Shown here: piece by piece, positions 56,942-64,000 of the stretch | Layout of the letters: each line of letters starts with the position of its first letter | Position numbering within the stretch: the first letter of the stretch is position 1 | Assembly: GCA_964410645.1 (NCBI GenBank) | Contig: CAYPHV010000002.1 | Location: 8,924 to 72,923 of the forward strand | Length of the DNA: 64,000 nt | Reading direction: 5' to 3' | Origin: JALTBU01 sp964410645 | GTDB lineage: Bacteria > Campylobacterota > Campylobacteria > Campylobacterales > Nautiliaceae | Notes under the pieces: model-generated | The model's database searches: none | Told to the model about the DNA's origin: nothing | Seen by the model: the letters and a program-made list of their open reading frames with translations, nothing else | Position numbers and translations under genes: made by a program

Positions 56942-59259
56942 TTTATTAAAGCGTGGTTTAGAACTTCTTCTATTTTTTTAACCGGAATTATCTCGAGGCC
57001 TTCTTTTACCTCGTTTGGAATTTCATCCAGATCTTTTAGATTTTTTTCAGGTATTAAAACTTTTTTTATTTTTGCGGTGTATGCGGCGATTAATTTTTCT
57101 TTCAAACCGCCTATTGGCAATATATCTCCGCTTAATGTAATTTCACCTGTCATTGCAAGGTCGGAGTGCACTTTTTTTCCGCTGAAAATACTTGCAATGG
57201 CGGTTGTTAATGTAATACCTGCGCTAGGCCCGTCTTTTGGAATGGCGCCTTCTGGGACATGAATATGAATATTGTATTTATAATAAATACTTTCTTTACC
57301 TTTTTCTTTTACTTCAATTTTTTTATTGTCAATTAATACTTTTATTAAGGTAAAGGCTATATGTGCCGATTCTTTCATTACATCGCCTAGTTGCCCTGTA
57401 AGCGTAATTTGTCCTTTGCCTTTGTATTTAACGGCTTCTATTCTCAAAACTTCCCCACCCACAGGTGTCCATGCTAGACCATTTACAACTCCGATTTTAT
57501 CTTTTTTGTCTATTGATTCCGCTTCAAAAATAGGTTTTTTGAGATATTCTTTTAAATTTTTTACACTTATTTTATTTTTTTCTTTTCCTTCCAAAATATT
57601 TAAAGCGGTTTTTCTCATTATTTTTGCTATTACACGTCTTAAATTTCTAACACCGGCTTCTTTTGTATATTCTTCGATTATTTCTTTTAAAGCGGCATCG
57701 GAAATAGATATTTCGCTTTTTTTAAGAGAATGCTTTTTAATTTCTTGCGGAATTAAATATCTCTTTGCTATTTGAAATTTTTCCTGGGGAGTGTAACTGT
57801 CTATAAAAATTATTTCCATTCTGTCTCTAAGAGGGGCGGGAATGGTACTTGGATCGTTTGCTGTTGCAATAAATAAAACTTTGCTTAAGTTTAAATCAAA
57901 ATTAAGATATAAATCTCTGAAATGGGAATTTTGTTCCGGATCTAATATTTCAAGCAAAACAGCTGTCGGGTCTCCCCTGTAATGTGAAACTTTGTCAATT
58001 TCATCAAGAATCATTACAGGGTTTATCTGTTTTGCATTTATTATTCCCTGGGTAATACGTCCTGGCATTGCGCCGATATATGTTCTTCTGTGGCCTCTTA
58101 ACTCATTCACGTCTTCTAATCCGCCCAGAGCAATTCTTACCAAATTCCTGTCAAGTGATTTTGCAATGGAATTTGCCAGACTTGTTTTACCGACTCCAGG
58201 GGGACCGATAAAACATAATATTACTCCGTTAAATTCTTCTCCTCTTTTTTTAGCCAGTTCCTTGGCTCCGAAATGTTCAATTATTCTTGTTTTTGGTTTT
58301 TTTAATCCGTAATGGTCTTTGTCTAGTCTGTTTTGGAGCTCTTTTATAGAAATTTTTTCTTTTGCATATGTGCAAAAAGGAATTTCCAAAGCCCATTCTA
58401 TATAGTTCATAGTTGTTGTGGCTTCTGCCGAATCAGGATGCATTCTGGAAAGCCTATTTATCTGTTTTTTTATTTCTTTATATGCGTTTTTTTCTATACA
58501 TGGTTTTAATTTTTCCAATTTTTCTTTATAATCATTGATTTCTTCTTCAAGCTCATTTGTAATTCCAAGTTCTTTTTGAATTAATTTTAACTGTTGTTTC
58601 AAGAGATGCTCTCTGTTGACTTCCTGAATTTGTTCCATAACCTTTTTGTTAAGTTCGTTTTTCAGTTTTATTGATTCTGTTTCTTCCAGAATAAAGTGAA
58701 TAAGCTTTATAAGTCTTTCTTTTGAAGATGTTTCCTGAAAAAGTTCATATCCTTTTTCATTTGGTAATTTAAGGGCGCTTGCGATTATATCCACTATTCT
58801 GTCCGGATCGGAATTTGAATCGATTATTTTAATAAAATCTTTGGGAAAAAAAGGGTTAATTTCGCTTAATGTGGTAATATGTTCTTTTAATGTTTCCAGT
58901 AATGCGTTAATTTCTTTTCTTTGTTCTTTTTGCGGTTCAATTTTATCAACAAGGGCTATAGTCGGATTTTTATCTAAAATTTCTAAAATTTTTCCTCTTG
59001 TCAGTCCTTGGAAAAGAATTTTTACTTTACCTTCGGGGAGGGCAACTTTTCTGATAATAGTTCCTATTGTGCCATATGTGTTAATTTCGTTTTTTATGGA
59101 GACAAAAAGCAGAGAATGATCGTCGATTGCTTTTTGAATAGCATCTATATCTTCTTTTTTTTCCAAAAAAATAGGAATTATCATAAACGGATATATTAAA
59201 TCCTTTTCTATTAATACCGGAATTTTTGCCGGCAATTTTTCATAATTTTCAAGTATCAT
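56938..59259 (-). CDS. lon: ATP-dependent protease Lon
   Basis: A 773-residue LonA. The N-terminal substrate domain (PAKIPVLIEKDLIYPFMIIP) leads to the AAA+ module with Walker A CFIGPPGVGKTSLANSIAKSL and Walker B NPVMILDEIDKV. The protease domain has the catalytic Ser in PKDGPSAGITLTTA and the Lys in LPIGGLKEKLIAAY. The frame extends to a TTG at 59274, but GTAAGGAAAAAT directly precedes the ATG at 59259, which is used here. This start leaves eight bases to the bamD stop. Confidence 0.96.
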   Translation of the reverse strand: MILENYEKLPAKIPVLIEKDLIYPFMIIPIFLEKKEDIDAIQKAIDDHSLLFVSIKNEINTYGTIGTIIRKVALPEGKVKILFQGLTRGKILEILDKNPTIALVDKIEPQKEQRKEINALLETLKEHITTLSEINPFFPKDFIKIIDSNSDPDRIVDIIASALKLPNEKGYELFQETSSKERLIKLIHFILEETESIKLKNELNKKVMEQIQEVNREHLLKQQLKLIQKELGITNELEEEINDYKEKLEKLKPCIEKNAYKEIKKQINRLSRMHPDSAEATTTMNYIEWALEIPFCTYAKEKISIKELQNRLDKDHYGLKKPKTRIIEHFGAKELAKKRGEEFNGVILCFIGPPGVGKTSLANSIAKSLDRNLVRIALGGLEDVNELRGHRRTYIGAMPGRITQGIINAKQINPVMILDEIDKVSHYRGDPTAVLLEILDPEQNSHFRDLYLNFDLNLSKVLFIATANDPSTIPAPLRDRMEIIFIDSYTPQEKFQIAKRYLIPQEIKKHSLKKSEISISDAALKEIIEEYTKEAGVRNLRRVIAKIMRKTALNILEGKEKNKISVKNLKEYLKKPIFEAESIDKKDKIGVVNGLAWTPVGGEVLRIEAVKYKGKGQITLTGQLGDVMKESAHIAFTLIKVLIDNKKIEVKEKGKESIYYKYNIHIHVPEGAIPKDGPSAGITLTTAIASIFSGKKVHSDLAMTGEITLSGDILPIGGLKEKLIAAYTAKIKKVLIPEKNLKDLDEIPNEVKEGLEIIPVKKIEEVLNHALIK

Positions 59260-59267
59260 ATTTTTCC

Positions 59268-59894
59268 TTACCAATAAAATAATTTTTTATACCACGGAAT
59301 ATGCGGAGGTATAGAATCTTTGGGGATGTCAGCTTTGAATTTTTGGGAGGCTTTTTTCTCGCCTAATTTGATATATAATTTTTTTATTTTATCATTTAAA
59401 TATTGTTTGGTCAATACAGCTTTTATATAAATAGTATTTACTTCGGGCATAAAAATTGACTTTGGATAAGTGGATTTGAATAATTTACACTGGCTGATTA
59501 AATCAAGCAATTCTTTTTGGTTTGTATAAGCATTTTGATATTTTGAAAAATTTATTTTAATTTTTTGATATTCGCACCAAGGTATTTCCTGAATAGAAGC
59601 ATATCTTTTTTCATACTGGTTTAAATAAAATTTTGTCAGTTCAAAGTCTTGATTATTCAAATGAGCTAAAAATAAAGATAATAAATCACTTTTAATATAC
59701 ATAGAAGTTGGAAAATCAGCTTCAAGAGACATAAAATCATTATCGGCTTTGTCTAAAGAATTGTCTATTATGTCTTGTTTTATATGCTGATGATTTTCAA
59801 GAGATGTTTTATAATCTTTGTTTATTTCAGGATTTTTGCTGCAGCCTGCCATAAAAATTAATGCAAGAAAAGTAAAAAATATTTTTTTAATCAT
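59268..59894 (-). CDS. bamD: outer-membrane assembly lipoprotein BamD
   Basis: A 208-residue lipoprotein. The signal peptide ends in a lipobox, LALIFMAGCSKNPEI (Cys ~18). TPR-like helical repeats follow (NSLDKADNDFMSLEADFPTS, FYLNQYEKRYASIQEIPWCEYQK), and the C-terminus ends in PPHIPWYKKLFYW, typical of Campylobacterota BamD. It works in the BAM complex at the outer membrane. It overlaps valS by eight bases. Confidence 0.88.
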   Translation of the reverse strand: MIKKIFFTFLALIFMAGCSKNPEINKDYKTSLENHQHIKQDIIDNSLDKADNDFMSLEADFPTSMYIKSDLLSLFLAHLNNQDFELTKFYLNQYEKRYASIQEIPWCEYQKIKINFSKYQNAYTNQKELLDLISQCKLFKSTYPKSIFMPEVNTIYIKAVLTKQYLNDKIKKLYIKLGEKKASQKFKADIPKDSIPPHIPWYKKLFYW

Positions 59895-62460
59895 TTAATT
59901 TCCTTAATTCCTCATTTATTTTTTGAAATTTTTCTTTTAATCCGTTAAGTTCCGTTTTATTTTTTTCTACGACTTCTTTAGGCGCGCGTTCTAAAAAATT
60001 TTTGTTTGAAAGTTTTTTTTCAAGTTTTTCAATTTCTTTGTTTAATTTGATTTTTTGATTTTCAAGTCTGTTTAGAATAGGTCTGATATCAATATCTTTT
60101 TTACTGACCATTGTTTCAAGATTGTCGCTTATATCTCTTAGAGCGTTTTCTATAGGTTTTTGAATAAATTCAACTTCTTCCACTTTTGCCAGTTTTTTAA
60201 TATACTCTTTTGCTGTTTCAGGCAAATTGGCTAAAACATATGCTTTGTTAAAATTACTTTGAGTCAGGGCTTTTATTCTTCTAAGGGATATTATGGCTTC
60301 AATAATCAAATCAAAATCTGTTGTCTTTTTAATATCTGCGGTTTTTGGATAATCTTTTAACATAATTGTATTGTTTTTAATGTCGGTTCCGCTTAATTCC
60401 TGATATAAAAATTCAGTAAGAAACGGCATAAACGGATGGAGAAGCTTCATAGATTCTTTAAAAATACTTCCAAGTTCGTTTATACTGGATTTGCCAACTT
60501 TTGATAATTCAATTCCCCAGTCGCAAAAATCATTCCATAAAAATCTGTAAAGGCTCATGGCCGCGTCGTTAAATCTGTATTCATCAAGGGCATATCTTAC
60601 TTGTTTTACGGCTTCATTGAATTTGTAGAACATCCAGGCTCCAAGTTCTGTTTTTATACTGTTTTTTTCTAAATCTTTAAAATAATTTTGATTCATTTTT
60701 AAAAATCTGGCCGCGTTATAAAGTTTGTTTGTAAAATTTCTGCTTTCAAGCATTTTGCTTTCGGAAAGTTTTATATCTCTTCCCTGAACGGCCAGGATTG
60801 CCAAAGTAAATCTCATAATATCGGCTGAATATTTATCAATCATTTTGAGCGGGTCAATTACATTGCCTTTGCTTTTACTCATTTTTTGTCCGTTTTCATC
60901 TCTTACAAGTGCGTGAAGATAAACATCTTTAAACGGTACTTTTTCAAGGAAGTGTTCGCCCATCATCATCATTCTGGCTACCCAGAAAAATAGAATATCA
61001 AAACCGGTAATTAACAGATTATTCGGATAAAATCTTTTTAAATCAGCTTCGTTCCATTTAATATTTTTTTCCCATTCACCGTTTTCCCATCCCAAAGTTG
61101 AAAACGGCCAAAGTGCCGAGCTGAACCATGTATCTAGAACATCGGGGTCTTGATGAAATTTTTTACTGTGGCATTTTGGGCACTCAACCGGTTCTTCTAC
61201 GCTTGCCCATTCATTGCCGCAAGTGTCGCAGTAATATACGGGAATCTGATGGCCCCACCATAACTGACGGCTGATGCACCAGTCTCTAAGTTCTCTCATC
61301 CATGCATCATAATTGTTTTTCCATTGACCCGGATGAAATTTAACGTCGCCTCTGTTTGCCGCTTCGATAGCGGGAATTGCCACCTCTTTTTTCAAAAACC
61401 ACTGGGTTGATACATAAGGTTCAATTATACTTTTACATCTGTAGCAGTGCCCGACTTGATGCGTATAAGGTTCTATTTTTTCAATAAATCCGTTTTCTTT
61501 TAATTTTTTTACAATATCTTCTCTTGCTTCAATTCTGTCACGTCCTTTAAATTCGCCGGCCTGTTCGTTTAAAATACCTTTTTCATCAAAAACCTTAATT
61601 AATTCTAAATTATGTCTAAGTCCTATTTCATAATCGTTGGGATCGTGTGCGGGGGTTACTTTAACCGCGCCTGTTCCGAATCCCATGTCTACATATTCGT
61701 CTGCAATTATAGGTATTTCTCTGTTTATTAAAGGAAGTTTTACTTTTTTGCCTATTAAATGTTTGTATCTTGCATCCGACGGATTTACCATAACGGCGGT
61801 ATCTCCAAAATATGTTTCGGGTCTTGTTGTTGCTACGACAATATATTCGTGGCTTTCAATAATCGGATATTTCATATATGTCAAATTTCCTTCGTGCGTT
61901 TCGTATTCAACTTCTATATCGCTGAGCGCCCCGTCTTTTGGACACCAATTGACCATATAATTGCCTTTTACTATAAAACCTTCATCATAAAGTTTTTTAA
62001 ATGCAACTCTTACCGCTCTTTGAAGACCTTTGTCCATTGTGAATCTTTCTCTGCTCCATGCAGGGGATGCCCCCAGGTGTCTAAGCTGTTTTGTAATGGT
62101 TCCTCCCGAAAATTCTTTCCATTTCCAAACCCTTTTTAAAAATTCTTTGCGTCCGATTTGTTCTTTTGTTTTTCCTTCGGAAAGTATCTGTTTTTCAACA
62201 ACATTTTGAGTGGCGATTCCGGCATGATCAGTTCCGGGCTGCCACAAAGTGGCATATCCGTCCATTCTTTTATATCTTACAATAATATCCTGAAGGGTAA
62301 AAGTTAAGGCGTGCCCTATATGAAGGCTGCCGGTTACATTTGGAGGTGGCATCATAATACAGAAATTCTTTTTTTTACTGTAATCAACTTCAAAAAATTT
62401 ATTGTCTTCCCATAATTTATATGTTTCCTGCTCAAATTCTTTAGGATTGTACTCTCTCAC
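59887..62460 (-). CDS. valS: valyl-tRNA synthetase
   Basis: An 857-residue class I synthetase. The HIGH motif is in PPPNVTGSLHIGHALTFTLQD, and KMSKSKGNVIDPL (~520) is the KMSKS loop. The editing (CP1) domain includes VVATTRPETYFGDTAVMVNP. A C-terminal coiled coil (~790-857, LENQKIKLNKEIEKLEKKL) binds tRNA. Zinc-type cysteines CDTCGNEW and CPKC are visible (~405-425). The start is GTG after AAAAAGGATAAGA on the minus strand. Confidence 0.97.
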   Translation of the reverse strand: MREYNPKEFEQETYKLWEDNKFFEVDYSKKKNFCIMMPPPNVTGSLHIGHALTFTLQDIIVRYKRMDGYATLWQPGTDHAGIATQNVVEKQILSEGKTKEQIGRKEFLKRVWKWKEFSGGTITKQLRHLGASPAWSRERFTMDKGLQRAVRVAFKKLYDEGFIVKGNYMVNWCPKDGALSDIEVEYETHEGNLTYMKYPIIESHEYIVVATTRPETYFGDTAVMVNPSDARYKHLIGKKVKLPLINREIPIIADEYVDMGFGTGAVKVTPAHDPNDYEIGLRHNLELIKVFDEKGILNEQAGEFKGRDRIEAREDIVKKLKENGFIEKIEPYTHQVGHCYRCKSIIEPYVSTQWFLKKEVAIPAIEAANRGDVKFHPGQWKNNYDAWMRELRDWCISRQLWWGHQIPVYYCDTCGNEWASVEEPVECPKCHSKKFHQDPDVLDTWFSSALWPFSTLGWENGEWEKNIKWNEADLKRFYPNNLLITGFDILFFWVARMMMMGEHFLEKVPFKDVYLHALVRDENGQKMSKSKGNVIDPLKMIDKYSADIMRFTLAILAVQGRDIKLSESKMLESRNFTNKLYNAARFLKMNQNYFKDLEKNSIKTELGAWMFYKFNEAVKQVRYALDEYRFNDAAMSLYRFLWNDFCDWGIELSKVGKSSINELGSIFKESMKLLHPFMPFLTEFLYQELSGTDIKNNTIMLKDYPKTADIKKTTDFDLIIEAIISLRRIKALTQSNFNKAYVLANLPETAKEYIKKLAKVEEVEFIQKPIENALRDISDNLETMVSKKDIDIRPILNRLENQKIKLNKEIEKLEKKLSNKNFLERAPKEVVEKNKTELNGLKEKFQKINEELRKLND

Positions 62461-62487
62461 TCTTATCCTTTTTTTGCGTAATTATAC

Positions 62488-62493
62488 TATAAT
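62488..62493 (+). promoter_or_regulatory. -10 element of the fliW-proC unit
   Basis: TATAAT in ATTATACTATAATTATAAA, 29 bases before the fliW ATG, in the spacer divergent from valS. The same AT block reads TATAAT on the minus strand and can serve valS. Confidence 0.5.
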
Positions 62494-62522
62494 TATAAAA
62501 AGCTTTTTAAAAAAGGAATTTT

Positions 62523-62897
62523 ATGGAATTTAAAAGTGTTTATCCTATTTTGGGTTTTGAAAAAGAACAAACATATAAATTGAAAAAGATTGATAATGTT
62601 TTTTATAAATTAAAAGGGAAAAATGTAGAATTTACTCTTATAAATCCGTTTGTTTTAAGACATGATTATGATTTTGAACTGAATGATGAATTTGCAGAAA
62701 ATTTAAAATTAAATCCGGATAATTTACTTGTTTTAACTATTTTAATCTTGCAAAAGCCTTTTTTAAATTCCACGGTTAATTTTGCAGCTCCTGTTATTTT
62801 TAATATGAAAGACAGACTTTTAGGCCAGGCGATATTGGACGGGTATAATTATTCACTTGCAAAGGCGTTAAAAGATTTTATAAAGGCTGAAAAATGA
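62523..62897 (+). CDS. fliW: flagellar assembly factor FliW
   Basis: A 124-residue protein that binds CsrA and flagellin, relieving CsrA repression when flagellin is secreted. FKSVYPILGFEKEQTYKLKKI and FTLINPFVLRHDYDFELND, then LLVLTILILQKPFLNSTVNFAAPVIFN with the closing LGQAILDGYNYS, match FliW. AAAAAAGGAATTTT precedes the ATG. It overlaps proC by four bases. No csrA or flagellin gene is in the window. Confidence 0.93.
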   Translation: MEFKSVYPILGFEKEQTYKLKKIDNVFYKLKGKNVEFTLINPFVLRHDYDFELNDEFAENLKLNPDNLLVLTILILQKPFLNSTVNFAAPVIFNMKDRLLGQAILDGYNYSLAKALKDFIKAEK

Positions 62898-63652
62898 TAA
62901 AAGTTAGTGTTATCGGTTACGGGGTGATGGCAAAATCAATTCTAAACGGGATGAAAAATTCAAAATGGAATATGGAAAATGTGGAAGTGGTTGGAAGAAA
63001 TGAGGAAAAATTAAAAAAAATTTCAAAAGAATTTGATATTAAATTTAATATGATAGAAGGTTATGACATAAGCGGTAAAACAGTGATTTTAGCCGTTAAA
63101 CCCTATGCTTTGCAGGAAGTATCTGCAAAAATAAAAGGAGAAGCCGAAATCCTGATTTCAATTTTGGCCGGAAAAAGTTTGGCCGAACTTAAAAAATATA
63201 TAAAAGCAAAAAGTTATATCCGGGCAATGCCGAATATAGCGGCAAAATACTCTGCTTCCACTACGGCGGTTACAGGAGATAAAAACGCTAAAAATACAGC
63301 GGAACAGATTTTAGGTAAAATTGGCGATATAATTTGGGTAAAAAATGATGATGAAATTAATATGGCAACCGCCATTATTGGAAGCGGCCCCGCATTTTTG
63401 GCTATAATTGCAGAAGCAATAAGCGACGGGGGAGTTTATACGGGACTTGGAAGAGAAATAAGCGAAAAACTGACAAAGGGCCTTTTTAAAAGTTTTACGG
63501 CGTTAAACAGTAATTTCAGCGAAATTAAAAATTCTGTAATGTCTCCTAAAGGCACAACGGCAGCGGGAATAAAAACATTGGAAGAGGAAGGTGTTAGAGG
63601 GAAAATTATGAAAGGTATTGTTGACACATATGAAAAATCAAAAAAAATCTAA
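62894..63652 (+). CDS. proC: pyrroline-5-carboxylate reductase
   Basis: A 252-residue NAD(P)H enzyme closing proline synthesis. The Rossmann start KVSVIGYGVMAKSIL and the C-terminal signature VMSPKGTTAAGIKTLEEEGVRG are clear. AIIGSGPAFLAIIAEAISDGGV is the dimer-interface/active-site helix. Residues ~21-32 (NSKWNMENVEVV) resemble the short repeat of the UbiD gene. proA is at 39.8 kb. Translation is coupled to fliW by an ATGA overlap. Confidence 0.95.
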   Translation: MIKVSVIGYGVMAKSILNGMKNSKWNMENVEVVGRNEEKLKKISKEFDIKFNMIEGYDISGKTVILAVKPYALQEVSAKIKGEAEILISILAGKSLAELKKYIKAKSYIRAMPNIAAKYSASTTAVTGDKNAKNTAEQILGKIGDIIWVKNDDEINMATAIIGSGPAFLAIIAEAISDGGVYTGLGREISEKLTKGLFKSFTALNSNFSEIKNSVMSPKGTTAAGIKTLEEEGVRGKIMKGIVDTYEKSKKI

Positions 63653-64000
63653 ATCTTTTACACTGATTGAAATTTTAGTTGCTTTGGTTGTTATAGGAAT
63701 AATCTCTACAACATTTCCTGTAATGCTTGAAACAACAGTAAAAAGTGCAAAAACATCAGCTAAAGAAGAGATTTTTTTTCAGGAATTTTCATTGCTTCAG
63801 CTGATAAATACAATGTATTTTGATGAAAACAATACACAGGGCGATAATTATTATAAGGATTTAAATACAACGTCGGGAGATAATGAATTACAAATTGAAA
63901 AAAATTTATCAGCCAAATCATTCGTAGGCCAATACAACAGGATAGGAAAATTTCAGATAAATAATAATATTTTAAGAAGTGGAAGTAATTTAACCGTAAG
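63630..64000 (+). CDS. type IV pilin/pseudopilin-like protein, N-terminal part
   Basis: The frame runs off the window edge after 123 codons. The N-terminus has the class III signal of prepilins: a basic leader (MKNQKKSKS), then FTLIEILVALVVIGIISTTFP, with the conserved Glu5 of the mature protein. The residue before the cut is Ser rather than Gly, which occurs in Campylobacterota. It overlaps the 3' end of proC by 23 bp. It could be a minor pseudopilin of a type II-like secretion or competence system; a ComEC gene is at 11.6 kb. Confidence 0.85.
   Translation, partial: MKNQKKSKSFTLIEILVALVVIGIISTTFPVMLETTVKSAKTSAKEEIFFQEFSLLQLINTMYFDENNTQGDNYYKDLNTTSGDNELQIEKNLSAKSFVGQYNRIGKFQINNNILRSGSNLTV

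Noticed and set aside
59260..59274. TTG start for lon five codons upstream
   Set aside because: These codons contain the ribosome site AAGGAA that serves the ATG at 59259.
1..64000. CRISPR arrays, insertion sequences, prophage or integrase attachment sites
   Set aside because: No spaced direct repeats, transposase or integrase motifs or terminal inverted repeats were seen; the gene content is housekeeping and metabolic throughout.

Overview
This AT-rich window (roughly 30% G+C by eye) reads as one contiguous stretch of a Campylobacterota (Epsilonproteobacteria) chromosome. The best guess is an anaerobic or microaerophilic, hydrogen-using member of the Nautiliales (Nautilia, Caminibacter or Lebetimonas type). 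Lineage signs are the short T-rich promoters with a lone TATAAT, FliW, a PgbA-N-type secreted protein, a NIF-type NifS/NifU pair, a UbiD-type decarboxylase, a Coo-type group 4 [NiFe]-hydrogenase operon, a class III hybrid cluster protein and a fumarate reductase with an HdrB-like third subunit. Genus placement is inference. I saw no insertion sequence, prophage or CRISPR array.

Layout. 1-9.9 kb: the 3' end of dxs, a phasin-like coiled-coil protein, tRNA-Leu(CAA), HU, a CoA-binding protein, ilvA, gatB, a two-gene K+ channel/RCK unit, gpsA, an unlisted 33-residue membrane peptide, tlyA and ispG. 9.9-17.2 kb: dnaB, a short ComEC, an IGHMBP2-like helicase, a UbiD-family decarboxylase and a Crp/Fnr regulator. 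17.2-25.6 kb: hcp with a perfect FNR-like operator, a di-iron lipid hydroxylase, a phosphoribosyltransferase, a NifX-like protein, a rhodanese-like protein under a consensus promoter, a DMT exporter, argG, an S4 protein, proS and fxsA.

25.7-38.6 kb is the most distinctive part: twelve co-directional genes. They are cooM-K-L-X-U-H (an energy-converting hydrogenase, with CooM a fusion of two antiporter-like modules), a CooF-like ferredoxin, hypA, a GltD/NfnB-like flavoprotein, and a soluble fumarate reductase (FrdA, FrdB, and an HdrB/SdhE-like CCG subunit). No CO dehydrogenase is present. I infer a hydrogen/ferredoxin-to-fumarate electron route that could serve the reductive TCA cycle. A GAAA-loop hairpin closes the run.

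38.6-51.7 kb: an FAD oxidoreductase, proA, Ppx/GppA, ilvB-ilvH, lpxD, nifS-nifU, a decayed FrdA/NadB-type flavoprotein pseudogene, a PgbA-like protein, a GlcD-type oxidase, exonuclease III and a DedA protein. 51.9-64 kb: an aminotransferase, ppk2, then the leftward block cysE, tmk, coaD, ubiX, flgA, lon, bamD, valS, and finally rightward fliW, proC and a truncated pseudopilin gene. UbiD and UbiX both occur in the window and together would make and use prenylated FMN.

Regulation. Two Crp/Fnr-type palindromes sit about 41.5 bp upstream of predicted start sites, before hcp and before nifS; the second also forms a terminator-like hairpin. A Crp/Fnr regulator lacking Fe-S cysteines but carrying the FNR E-x-x-S-R recognition helix lies tail-to-tail with hcp and is the natural candidate to bind them.
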